From positions 62,001 to 126,000 of the forward strand of contig CANQBV010000002.1 of NCBI GenBank assembly GCA_947589595.1: 64,000 nucleotides of DNA, in the 5' to 3' direction. Position 1 is the stretch's first letter, and each line of letters opens with the position of its first letter. The translations under genes were made by a program, and so were the position numbers. Shown here one piece after another: positions 17,213-24,958 of the stretch. Under the pieces are notes generated by a model. The model saw only the letters and a program-made list of their open reading frames with translations, was not told the origin of the DNA and searched no databases. Origin of the DNA: an uncultured Clostridia bacterium (lineage in GTDB: Bacteria; Bacillota; Clostridia; Oscillospirales; SIG627).

Positions 17213-18594
17213 TGGATACTGATAAGGCATATATCCTTGGGCTGATTATAGGCGGCGGTATTTGGGGAAATGCTGAGGACGTTTTCCGTATTCGACTTCC
17301 GTATAAACAATGGGGGTCTTATGAGGCAAACCCAAAACGCGCTGGAGATATTTCCAGAGATGTAATGCGGATGGTCAGCCCGTTGTTTCGTGTCATTTAT
17401 GGTATTACTGTTTCCTATGACACATCTGCCGGGGGTGTTTGGAACATTCTCTGCGAGGGCGATTTGAGCGCTCTAAAGGCGGAGTTAGAGGGATATGGCA
17501 TCAAGTGCGAGGGCGAGGTTCGTAAGACCGCTAACATAAATCGCATTGTGCCAGAATTGGTGGATGACAATTTGAAACGGCGGTTTATTGCCGGTCTTGC
17601 AGATACCATTGGCAGCACAAAGCGTTCTCATAGGAGATTCAATGACGATAAGCAAATGGTGTCTTTTGAAATCTCTGGATTTGAGTTTGATTTTGTATGT
17701 TCTCTTTGTAAGCTGCTTCATAGCATAGGCTGTTATCCGGACCAGATTCTTTGGAATCATCCGAATTTCCACTGCGCAAGCAATCCATACGACAGAAAGT
17801 GGAAAAAAGGCTTTAAGCTCCGTGTTTATCTTGACCAGTACGAAAAATTCGGCGCTTTTGCGTTTACATCCAAGGTTTTATCTGTTCAAGAGAATAAATC
17901 GCTGGAAAGCGCCGAGAATGTGGCAATACCGTGTCCAGAGCGGGAAATCAAAATGCCGTCTGTAACGTGCGTTCATTGTGATGAGGGAAGTCCCCTTTTG
18001 CCCGATACGATACGTGGCGGTCACTATCTACATAATCGTCACGTTTGCGCAGTTTTGGAATGTGAACATGCACCGTATGGGGCGGTTTCTGAATTACTAT
18101 CTCATGCAGAATACTGCATCAATCCGTTTCCGGTACTGGTGAAAGGGCGTTTGGACGACATCCTTTCTATTTTGGAAACAGAAGAAATTTACAGAAACTG
18201 TCATTTTCGCACCATACGTGTGAGGATTGCGGACCTTTATGGTGATACAGACAGAACCCTGCTGTTTGGAGATGGTCAAGAAGCTGGCTATCCGTTGAAC
18301 AAAGTCATCTTGGCTATAACTTTCTTAATTGCCGCTGTTACGGACCAGCTTAACGGACTACGCCCGAGAGGGTCAAAAGATAAGATTATTGAGGACTATC
18401 TGAAACAGAATCCGAACGCTGAGGTTTTTATCCGCGTGCCAGACCTTATGACTGCCATTGTGGTTGAAATGGGCGCTTACGCCGCCTTAGTCGGCGCAAA
18501 TAATCCTCGTGTGTACAGAAAGCTCATTCAAAGAGACCCTGCAAATCGCTATAAGATAAGCGTGCGCCCTATCACGGAGGATGATTTGAAATGA
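17209..18594 (+). CDS. LAGLIDADG-like protein of the R-M operon, function unknown
   Basis: This 461-residue protein has two LAGLIDADG-like helices: YILGLIIGGGIWG (about residues 8-20) and FIAGLADTIGS (126-136), spaced as in two-repeat LAGLIDADG endonucleases. The positions that should carry the catalytic acid (Asp before the last Gly) appear to be Gly and Ile, so it may bind but not cut DNA. A later Cys/His cluster (Cys254-x2-Cys257, then His278 and Cys280) could bind zinc. The C-terminal half is unrecognised. It overlaps the methyltransferase and the following nuclease in ATGA, which argues for a complex or specificity subunit. Homing activity is an alternative. Confidence 0.75.
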   Translation: MMDTDKAYILGLIIGGGIWGNAEDVFRIRLPYKQWGSYEANPKRAGDISRDVMRMVSPLFRVIYGITVSYDTSAGGVWNILCEGDLSALKAELEGYGIKCEGEVRKTANINRIVPELVDDNLKRRFIAGLADTIGSTKRSHRRFNDDKQMVSFEISGFEFDFVCSLCKLLHSIGCYPDQILWNHPNFHCASNPYDRKWKKGFKLRVYLDQYEKFGAFAFTSKVLSVQENKSLESAENVAIPCPEREIKMPSVTCVHCDEGSPLLPDTIRGGHYLHNRHVCAVLECEHAPYGAVSELLSHAEYCINPFPVLVKGRLDDILSILETEEIYRNCHFRTIRVRIADLYGDTDRTLLFGDGQEAGYPLNKVILAITFLIAAVTDQLNGLRPRGSKDKIIEDYLKQNPNAEVFIRVPDLMTAIVVEMGAYAALVGANNPRVYRKLIQRDPANRYKISVRPITEDDLK

Positions 18595-19217
18595 GACACA
18601 GTAAAAATGAGGTTGCGCATTATCCAGAAATAATGCGTTGTGTTGAAATGCAATTACAAAGCAATTTTAGGGCTGCTGGAGTGACTGACCTCAAAATTTA
18701 CTGGAAAAGCGGAGAATTGACAGCAAAAATAAAAGAGCTGGTGCAGGAGCATCCGGACACTTGTTCCTGCATGGCAGGTTATAGCCGCTCTACTCCTCCA
18801 TTAAATCTTGATATTTTTGCCGTGGTTACAGATGGTCGGAAGTATGAGATAGTCATTCTGGAAGTGAAACTGCGGGAGGCCGTTGGCCTTAATCAATGGT
18901 CCCAGCTGATAGGATACAATCTGGTATCTAATGCTCGCTATGGCTTGCTGATAAACATTGATGCCGGGGCGAGTAGTCGATTGGAGGGCATATTGGCTTC
19001 TGATGTGGACGCGTCTCGGATTGTACGGCAAAAGGCCGATGGAACTACGGTAGAACACCTTTTGGGGTTCATGGAATGGAATACCGTAACACAAAATTTT
19101 GAGTATTCCGGCTTGGGGCAAATACACTCTCTTTCAGCTTTGAGTAAAGCCCTGATTTCAAGGTTTGAATATCACACGAAAAGGAGCGTGATTCATCATG
19201 GCAAAGAAGTCTTATAG
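18591..19217 (+). CDS. Putative PD-(D/E)XK nuclease of the R-M operon
   Basis: The 208-residue protein has a PD-(D/E)XK-like core: LNLDIFAVV with Asp74, then YEIVILEVKLREAVG with Glu91-x-Lys93, followed by a Gln-containing helix (NQWSQLIGYN) and a strand YGLLINI. An N-terminal helical region may contact DNA or the partner. Its start overlaps the preceding stop in ATGA. It is most simply the cleaving subunit of a restriction-like system with the two upstream genes. It could instead be another kind of nuclease such as a phage-defence effector. The assignment rests on motif spacing, not a search. Confidence 0.65.
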   Translation: MRHSKNEVAHYPEIMRCVEMQLQSNFRAAGVTDLKIYWKSGELTAKIKELVQEHPDTCSCMAGYSRSTPPLNLDIFAVVTDGRKYEIVILEVKLREAVGLNQWSQLIGYNLVSNARYGLLINIDAGASSRLEGILASDVDASRIVRQKADGTTVEHLLGFMEWNTVTQNFEYSGLGQIHSLSALSKALISRFEYHTKRSVIHHGKEVL

Positions 19218-19494
19218 TGACCTGCAACGGGCCATCGAGGCCATGCAGCAGGAGCAGCAGAAAATGGAGCAGAAACGCATTGAGCAGCTTTCCAAGGCGC
19301 TTATGGCCTCCGGGCTGAAAAAGGAGCTGGCGGAGCTTACCGATGCACAGTTCCGCAAGCTGGCCCAGGGTATCGTCGCGGACCTCCCGACCCGTATCGA
19401 GGCGGTCAAGACGCCCGCCGAGGCTCCGGCCCCCGCTCCTGCCGCTCCGGTCCCCGCCGGGACGCCGCAGGCCCCCTATCCGACGATGCAGTAA
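19198..19494 (+). CDS. Small coiled-coil protein with Pro/Ala-rich tail
   Basis: The 98-residue protein starts inside the 3' end of the nuclease gene (20-base overlap), with AAGGAG upstream. Residues 5-60 are predicted to be a charged coiled coil (Gln/Glu/Lys-rich), and the tail is Pro/Ala-rich (APAPAPAAPVPAGTPQAP). Base composition is GC-rich like the element backbone, so it probably belongs to the backbone rather than the R-M cargo. Function is unknown. Confidence 0.6.
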   Translation: MAKKSYSDLQRAIEAMQQEQQKMEQKRIEQLSKALMASGLKKELAELTDAQFRKLAQGIVADLPTRIEAVKTPAEAPAPAPAAPVPAGTPQAPYPTMQ

Positions 19495-19499
19495 AGCAT

Positions 19500-19532
19500 A
19501 GCCCCCGCTGGTCACACGGCCAACGGGGGCTG
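19500..19532. terminator. Hairpin between convergent 19198 and radC-like genes
   Basis: AGCCCCCGCTGG and CCAACGGGGGCT form a 12-bp stem with one G-T pair. The T tail is weak, so it may be only a partial terminator. Confidence 0.55.
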
Positions 19533-19537
19533 CTGTC

Positions 19538-20014
19538 TTATCTGGCCTCCTGCTTCCGCGCCCTGGCATAAGAGTAAAACGCCCCGTCCGCGCCGATGAT
19601 GACGTGGTCGAGCATCGGGACGGACATGATGCGCCCGGCGTACCGTATGCGCTCGGTGACGTTGTCGTCCTCGCTGCTGGGCGTCTCGCTGCCGGACGGG
19701 TGGTTATGCACGGCGACAAAGTACACCGCGCCGCACATCAAGAGCCGTATGAACATCTCACGCGGCGAGAAGCGGACGTTGTCCACCGTTCCCTTTGCCA
19801 CGGGCAGGACGCCCAAAAGGCGGAATCTGCTGTCCAGTGCAAGCAGCATCATGTGTTCCTCCGCCTTGCGGTCCAGGCGCAGGGCGTCCCGTGCGAACGC
19901 ATTGACCACCTCCGGGTTTACGAAGGCGTCAAAGTCCTGTTCACAATGCGCCGGTTCCGCAATCAGGAGCGGGAGCCGGTCTTTCAGCTCCAGTTCATAT
20001 CTTGTATAGTCCAT
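19538..20014 (-). CDS. RadC-like JAB domain protein
   Basis: The 158-residue protein is the MPN/JAB metalloprotease-like domain common on mobile elements. The zinc motif is HNHPSGSETPSSEDD (His, His, Ser, Asp), preceded by a family-typical segment LPVAKGTVDNVRFSPREMF. It lacks the UPF0758 N-terminal helix-hairpin-helix domain of chromosomal RadC. The role may be element maintenance or anti-restriction, but it is not established for this group. Its leader contains the second copy of the in-element repeat. Confidence 0.85.
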   Translation of the reverse strand: MDYTRYELELKDRLPLLIAEPAHCEQDFDAFVNPEVVNAFARDALRLDRKAEEHMMLLALDSRFRLLGVLPVAKGTVDNVRFSPREMFIRLLMCGAVYFVAVHNHPSGSETPSSEDDNVTERIRYAGRIMSVPMLDHVIIGADGAFYSYARARKQEAR

Positions 20015-20058
20015 AACAATCCTCCACTGTATGTAGTTCTTGTGTGCCTCTGAGAGCC

Positions 20059-20140
20059 CCCAGGGCGCTCCAGGAGCGCCCAGGAGGCTTTCAGGGTGTA
20101 GTTGACCGTCTGAGCGGCAAAGCCCCTTAAAACGCCTCTG
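20059..20140 (-). promoter_or_regulatory. Leader element upstream of the radC-like gene (copy 2 of the in-element repeat)
   Basis: On the minus strand the 40 bp at 20140-20101 matches 15718-15679. It is followed by the palindrome GGGCGCTCC/GGAGCGCCC at 20061-20079. The hairpin differs in sequence from copy 1 but has the same place relative to the shared block. Confidence 0.7.
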
Positions 20141-20159
20141 AGGGGCCTTGGCGGCCGTC

Positions 20160-20783
20160 TCAGGTATGCAGGGCGTATTTCGCCCCTTTCAGGCTGCCGT
20201 TCTCGTGCAGTATCAGACCGCCGCAGATGCCCCGGCGTCCGTCCGCCAGTTCTTCCTCGAAATAGAAGCTCCAGGGGTTCCAGTCCTTGTAGAACCGGAT
20301 AGCGGCGGTTCCGTGCCATTTGAAGTTGTCCCGCAGCGCACGGGTCAGCTTCCCACGGAGCGACGGCATGGACAGGACCCGATGCAGCGTCTCGGCCGCC
20401 CCGGAGAAATCAAGAAAAGGGCAGCGCAGGTCCTCGTCTGCGGACAGCAGGGACAGCGACGCGGGGCCGCCGCTCAGACTGCCGGTCACGAAGTCTGCGA
20501 ACGCGGCGTAGTCCACCGACACGTTCTCCCGGTAGCCGGTGACGGCGTCTCTGCCCTGGTCGGACAGCCAGGTGATGCGGATGTTCAGAAGCCCGCCGAA
20601 GTCTTGGATGGACAGCGTGGCGAACGAGAACAGGTCGGTCACGGTGACACAGCGGCGGCTCTCCAGGTCGGCCAGCTCGTTCCGGGTCACGTAGAAAGTG
20701 TGAGGTGATTTCCGCGCCATGCTCACGGTGCGGAAAGAGATGCAGTCGCCGGATGCGGCCAGTTTCACAAGGGTACGGTTCAT
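20160..20783 (-). CDS. Conserved-looking element protein, function unknown
   Basis: The ATG at 20783 (NRTLVKLAASGD) is preceded by AAGGAGAG and gives a protein of 207 residues. An upstream in-frame extension exists but overlaps the ardC-like gene and has no such site. No domain is recognised. The C-terminal half contains many aromatics (NWHGTAAIRFYKDWNPWSFYF). It lies 14 bp after the ardC-like gene and is probably cotranscribed with it. Confidence 0.65.
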   Translation of the reverse strand: MNRTLVKLAASGDCISFRTVSMARKSPHTFYVTRNELADLESRRCVTVTDLFSFATLSIQDFGGLLNIRITWLSDQGRDAVTGYRENVSVDYAAFADFVTGSLSGGPASLSLLSADEDLRCPFLDFSGAAETLHRVLSMPSLRGKLTRALRDNFKWHGTAAIRFYKDWNPWSFYFEEELADGRRGICGGLILHENGSLKGAKYALHT

Positions 20784-20797
20784 AATCTTCTCTCCTT

Positions 20798-21667
20798 TCA
20801 TGCAAGCGCCTTTTCGATGGCGTCTATCAGCTCTTGGGATGCCTTGCGGATGACGTCCATGCTGGAGGCCAGCTCCGGCGTCTTTTTGCCGGATGACCAT
20901 CCGGCGACGTATCCGAAAGAATAGTCCGACGTGTCCAGGCCGAAGTGCTGGCATACGATGTAGGCCACGCTTTCAGCTTGGACCTCTCTGGTGCGCTGGT
21001 CGGGTCCGTCCTTGGGCCGCTTGCCGTCCTCCGGGAGCGCGTGGAGCTTGGCATGGGCGATTTCGTGGATGGCAGTCTTGACGGTCTGAAGCTCGCTCAT
21101 GTTCTCGTTGATGGCGATTCTCCGTTCCGTATGGCTGTAATAACCGTGCGCCCCTGTGGTGATAGGTTCAAAGCCCATCGGGACCGGGGAGATGCGCTCC
21201 AGCGCGTCAAGAATCGCCGGGTACTGCTCCACCGTTCCGGTCAGCTCGTCCACGCCCAGCGTTGGCAATTCCTCGCCGTCGGTCTGCGACACATCGAATA
21301 CGGATACGACCTTGCAGCATACGATTTCGTCCTCTTTCTCGGCGTCCGGGTCATCCCCGTCTTTGCTTTTTGCGTAAATCACGGGTGCAAAGATGCGGAT
21401 GCCTTTCTCGCCCTTGCGGACCTGACGATGGAACTTTTTCTGCCAGTCGTTGTAGCCAGCGACCAGAGAAGCGTCGGGTTTCTGCATCCAGATAAGCACG
21501 GCGTTTCGGAAGCTGTACTTTCTGAATTTGGACATGGTGCGTAAGAAGCGCGCATAGTTTTCGGACGCGAAAACGGACTGCACGCCCTGTTCCAACTGCT
21601 CCAAAAGCTCTCGGACCTTTTCCTCTCTCGTGGCATGGTTGGACATCGTGTTGGTTGGGTTTCTCAT
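20798..21667 (-). CDS. ArdC-type antirestriction/zincin metallopeptidase protein
   Basis: The 289-residue protein has an ArdC-like N-terminal ssDNA-binding domain (residues about 15-110, with a WMQKPDASLVAGYNDWQKKF segment) and a C-terminal zincin with HEIAHAKLHA as the metal site and a downstream Glu. ArdC-type proteins protect incoming DNA during transfer. The start at 21667 follows AAAGGAGAG. A TTG six bases further upstream is possible but less likely. On this element it would fit protection of transferred single-stranded DNA. Confidence 0.85.
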   Translation of the reverse strand: MRNPTNTMSNHATREEKVRELLEQLEQGVQSVFASENYARFLRTMSKFRKYSFRNAVLIWMQKPDASLVAGYNDWQKKFHRQVRKGEKGIRIFAPVIYAKSKDGDDPDAEKEDEIVCCKVVSVFDVSQTDGEELPTLGVDELTGTVEQYPAILDALERISPVPMGFEPITTGAHGYYSHTERRIAINENMSELQTVKTAIHEIAHAKLHALPEDGKRPKDGPDQRTREVQAESVAYIVCQHFGLDTSDYSFGYVAGWSSGKKTPELASSMDVIRKASQELIDAIEKALA

Positions 21668-22090
21668 AGACAATCTCTCCTTTGTGTAAAAAATTTGGCC
21701 GGGGTCGGGCGGAAAAGCCCCTCCCCCTTAATTACCAAACCGGCCGCCCACGGCGGCCTTATCACGGGGAGGTATGACAGGGGGGGAGGACAGGGCGCAA
21801 ATCACACAAAGGGTCACAGGGAAAGGGTGTGAAAAATTAGCGTGTCGCAAGACACGCGGTCGGTCACATCCGAAGTTTTTCAACATCCTGCCCATGCCGA
21901 AAAGAGATGCAAGGGAAAAACGGCCGGTGGCGGTTTGTCCCTGCCGGGTGAGAAAGGGTCAAGGGGAAACGGGCAGCGTCCGGCGTCCCCTTGTCGGGAA
22001 AAAAGGGTGCAGGGAAAAAGGGGCAGACAGTCCCTTTGCCTTGCCCGATAGGGGGTGTCCAGAGGGGGAAAAGCGGAGCGGCTCCCCCTT

Positions 22091-22146
22091 GGCAAGAAGC
22101 GGGTTGGAGAGCGTAAGCGGTTCTCAACCCACTTCTTGCCTTTTTT
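22091..22146 (+). terminator. Terminator-like long hairpin upstream of mobC
   Basis: GGCAAGAAGCGGGTTG pairs with CAACCCACTTCTTGCC (one mismatch), with a second stem inside, followed by TTTTTT. No protein gene precedes it on the plus strand. It may end a small RNA or be part of oriT. Confidence 0.65.
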
Positions 22147-22163
22147 GAATCAGGCTCAGCATA

Positions 22164-22225
22164 TTGACTTTCAGGTCGATTAGGTGTATCATATACCAAA
22201 CAACTGTTTGAGTATATGATACACC
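22164..22225 (+). promoter_or_regulatory. Promoter with long palindromic operator in front of mobC
   Basis: TTGACT (22164-22169) and TATCAT (22187-22192) are 17 bp apart. The -10 lies in a 14-bp perfect inverted repeat, GGTGTATCATATAC (22183-22196) and GTATATGATACACC (22212-22225), with an inner CAAAC/GTTTG. A dimeric ribbon-helix-helix protein such as the MobC-like product is the expected ligand. Confidence 0.75.
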
Positions 22226-22246
22226 GTATTTGAGGAGGCAAAAGCC

Positions 22247-22756
22247 ATGAGTGAAGCGAAGGGCGGCGCTCCCAGGAAGGGCGAGTTGGTTCCGCTGACC
22301 GTAAGGTTCACGCGGGAAGCATACGATGCCATCCGGGAGATTGCCAACGAAAATAATATATCCACGGCCGCACTTGTGCGGATAGCCGTGGATATGGAAA
22401 TCGACCGGTATTTGAGCCTGATTCGTTTTTTGGATTACGGCATGGAGAAACAAGTCAAAGATTCCGTCAGGGGGCTTTTCACGGAGACCCAAAAGGTACT
22501 TTTTGAGTTGAGGCGTATCGGTGTCAACTTCAATCAGCAGGCGCGGCTCTATAACTTAAAAAAGTCTTTTGACCGGGAGATGAAGAACGCTCCCGCTGGT
22601 TCGCGAATCGACCTGATGCAGAGGCAGATGGCGATGGAAAAGCAAATCCAGGCCGAGTGCAAACCGCTCGACATGGAGAAGCTGGAAGAATTGATAGCCC
22701 GCTTTGAGGCAGCGTCGCGGGAGGTGAACAAGGTCCTATGTCGCATACTACCATAA
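22247..22756 (+). CDS. MobC-like relaxosome accessory protein
   Basis: The 169-residue protein has an N-terminal ribbon-helix-helix (PLTVRFTREAYDAIREIA then NISTAALVRIAVDMEID) and a helical C terminus with VNFNQQARLYN, typical of MobC/relaxosome proteins. It should bind oriT and help the relaxase, and probably represses its own promoter. It overlaps mobA by 19 bases. Ribosome binding site GAGGAGG. Confidence 0.85.
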   Translation: MSEAKGGAPRKGELVPLTVRFTREAYDAIREIANENNISTAALVRIAVDMEIDRYLSLIRFLDYGMEKQVKDSVRGLFTETQKVLFELRRIGVNFNQQARLYNLKKSFDREMKNAPAGSRIDLMQRQMAMEKQIQAECKPLDMEKLEELIARFEAASREVNKVLCRILP

Positions 22757-24021
22757 GCAAGACGAGAAGCGGACGCGCCCTGCTGGATTACGTCCTTGAT
22801 GAAAAAGCTCACAACGGTATCGGGGTCCGCAATCAGCTTGTAGTCCCTGTGAACCTTGCCAGCGGTGATGCGGAGTCCTACGGCGACCAAATGGCCGCCG
22901 TGTGGTGCCGCCGTTCGTCCAAAAACAAGAACGAGGCCCGTCACGTTATCACCAGTTTCTCGAAAAAGGAGCTTGACCCGAATGACCCTGCCGACTGGAT
23001 GCTGGCGGGCGCGATTTGCCAGGAGTTCGTGGAACAAAACTACCCCGGCTTCCAGGCAATTATCGCTATCCAGACGGACGGCAAGGGCGGATGTGTCCAC
23101 GGTCATATCGTCATCAACAATACCCGCATGGCAGACTTCAAGGGCTGCACGGACGAGCAGACAAAGGCGTGGTTCGTGCGTCAGAAGATGGACGACATCA
23201 TCTCGAAGCACATGGAAATCGACCACGGCAAGGAGCAGGACGTCCCGGAGAAAATCGGCGAGAAGTCCATGCGCGACAAGGGCGGAAAGTACGTCTGGAA
23301 AGATGACCTGCGCGACCGGATTTTGCAAGCGCGGGACGCAGCGAAAGACTTCGACGATTTTATGAGTACGCAGCTCCCGGCCGTGGGCGTCTCGGCGGAA
23401 TATCATCCGGGCGGCACAAAGCGCACCGGCAAGGTGATAGACCCCTACATCACCTACAAGCTGGAGGACGTGAGCGGATTTGGGGATGGGAAGATACCGG
23501 AGAATTTGAAATCCAGGAGCAACAAGCTCGGCACAGAGTTCGGCCCCGAGGGTCTGGAGAAAGCATGGCAGAAAGGCCCCGTCGTCACACAGCCCGTGAC
23601 ACCTGCCCCGCCCGCGCCTGTGTTCACGGTCCCGGAAGTTCGGCCTACGGACGACGGCTACATGACCTATGATGAATGGGCGCAGCAGCACGGGTTCACG
23701 TCCCCGGAGGACCTTGTCCTGCACTTTGACGACTACCGGGCGGACAAAGAGGCGGCGGCGCAAAAGGCCAAGGAGCCGCCCGCCGAGGTGCCGGAACAGT
23801 CGGACGCCGAGTTGCCTGTTAAGCCGCCCGTGGAGGAACCCCCGCAGGAAACCTACGATGACCGCCGCAAGCGCGAACGGGAGGAAATCCTGAAAAGGCA
23901 GAAGCAGCGACTGAGCGAGGATGCCGCTGGTGAGGTCGAGAACGCCCAGGCCATTTATCGCCGGATGCGCGAACAGGCGCAGAACAGGCGGCAGAAACAG
24001 GGCGACTACGGGGACGAGTAA
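22738..24021 (+). CDS. MobA/MobP-type relaxase
   Basis: The 427-residue relaxase nicks one strand at oriT and stays covalently attached to lead DNA transfer. The N terminus has an invariant Tyr in LLDYVLDEKA. The metal site is visible as GCVHGHIVINN (two histidines), and the C terminus is a Pro-rich, charged tail. The start overlaps the mobC end, so the two are coupled. The tail has no helicase domain, so unwinding must come from the host or from the element's helicase. Confidence 0.9.
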   Translation: MSHTTISKTRSGRALLDYVLDEKAHNGIGVRNQLVVPVNLASGDAESYGDQMAAVWCRRSSKNKNEARHVITSFSKKELDPNDPADWMLAGAICQEFVEQNYPGFQAIIAIQTDGKGGCVHGHIVINNTRMADFKGCTDEQTKAWFVRQKMDDIISKHMEIDHGKEQDVPEKIGEKSMRDKGGKYVWKDDLRDRILQARDAAKDFDDFMSTQLPAVGVSAEYHPGGTKRTGKVIDPYITYKLEDVSGFGDGKIPENLKSRSNKLGTEFGPEGLEKAWQKGPVVTQPVTPAPPAPVFTVPEVRPTDDGYMTYDEWAQQHGFTSPEDLVLHFDDYRADKEAAAQKAKEPPAEVPEQSDAELPVKPPVEEPPQETYDDRRKREREEILKRQKQRLSEDAAGEVENAQAIYRRMREQAQNRRQKQGDYGDE

Positions 24022-24030
24022 CCGGGCGCT

Positions 24031-24122
24031 CCGTGTTCAAATATGGATATATGCGAACACGGGGCAAAAAGCTCCCGAAAAGGGGCATTTTCCGTGTTCA
24101 AATATTATGTTCAAAAGTGTGT
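24031..24122. other. res-like recombination site upstream of the resolvase
   Basis: CCGTGTTC (24031-24038) and GAACACGG (24055-24062) are inverted arms around a 16-bp AT-rich spacer, like a resolvase crossover site. A second partial copy with CCGTGTTCAAATAT at 24092-24105 and a further TTCAAA follow. The position just before the resolvase gene is typical of res subsites. Confidence 0.6.
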
Positions 24123-24146
24123 GCCGGAAAGTGAGGTGTTTTTGAT

Positions 24147-24749
24147 ATGATACGGGGATACGCAAGGGTTAGCACCAAGGGGCAGGTGTTGGGGACTTCG
24201 CTGGAGGACCAGCGCAAGGCCCTGACCGCCGCCGGGTGCCAGGAAATCTATGAGGACGTTATGTCCGGGGCAAAGATGGACAGGCCGGGCTTCGACAGGT
24301 TGAAGAACGACCTGGCCGCCGGTGATACGGTTGTCGTCACGGCGTTCGACCGTTTCGCCCGCACCGTGGGCGAGGCGTATATCCAGGTGGAGGAATGGTT
24401 CAAGAAAGGCGTCCGCGTCTGGATACTGAACCTTGGCGTCATCGAGGATACCGAGATGGGCCGCATACTCATGGGCATTATGCTCGTCTTTGCGGACTTT
24501 GAGCGCCGGACCATCATCCGACGCTTGCAGGGCGGCCGGGCGTATAAGCGGGCGAATGACCCAGGCTACCGGGACGGGCGCAAGCCGAAGTTCACGGAGG
24601 CGCAGCTCGACCTTGCCGTGGAGCTGCTGGAGAATCACAGCTATACCGAGGTAACCGGCCTGACGGGCATCTCGCGCTCGACGCTGACAAGGGCAGCCAG
24701 AGCGCGGGGGTTCAACAAAGAGAGTCCCTTTGTGTCCGGGAATGTTTAA
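24147..24749 (+). CDS. Small serine recombinase (resolvase/invertase family)
   Basis: The 200-residue protein has the resolvase catalytic domain with Ser in YARVSTKGQ, the arginine motif DRFARTVGEA, and a C-terminal helix-turn-helix (YTEVTGLTGISRSTLTRA). It probably resolves dimers of the excised, replicating form through the res-like site at 24031-24122. It is distinct from the large recombinase at 13946. The ribosome binding site is GAGGTG. Confidence 0.92.
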   Translation: MIRGYARVSTKGQVLGTSLEDQRKALTAAGCQEIYEDVMSGAKMDRPGFDRLKNDLAAGDTVVVTAFDRFARTVGEAYIQVEEWFKKGVRVWILNLGVIEDTEMGRILMGIMLVFADFERRTIIRRLQGGRAYKRANDPGYRDGRKPKFTEAQLDLAVELLENHSYTEVTGLTGISRSTLTRAARARGFNKESPFVSGNV

Positions 24750-24958
24750 GAGCCGCGTCGAAGCGGCGCTGCCGCCCCGACAGGGGCGGTGACCCATCCG
24801 GCCGATGCCCTTGTGGCAGCGGCGGGAAAAAATTGCTGTTTGGTCTGCTGTTGTGCCTACTGTATGTTTGCTGTTTTTGGATGCTGTTTTGGGATGCTGT
24901 TTGGCTTGCTGAAAAACAGAAAAAATCTAAAAACTAACGAAAGGTAAGGTACAACGAA
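24750..24958. repeat. Intergenic hairpin and short TGCTGTTT repeats
   Basis: After the resolvase comes a CCGCCCC/GGGGCGG hairpin, then five or more irregularly spaced TGCTGTT(T) units at about 24832-24912. No gene is seen. The AT-rich leader of the lipoprotein gene follows. The function of the repeats is unknown. Confidence 0.45.

Larger units (their letters stand above)
21674..22246. other. Intergenic region with hairpins, likely oriT and a possible small RNA
   Basis: This gene-free stretch separates the ardC-like operon (minus) from mobC-mobA (plus). It has a GCGTGTC-GCAA-GACACGC hairpin at 21840-21857 and many purine-rich GGGAAA runs between 21940 and 22080. A long imperfect inverted repeat with a T tail follows at 22091-22146, then the mob promoter. 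By position it should contain the relaxase nick site, but no known oriT core could be recognised. Confidence 0.5.
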
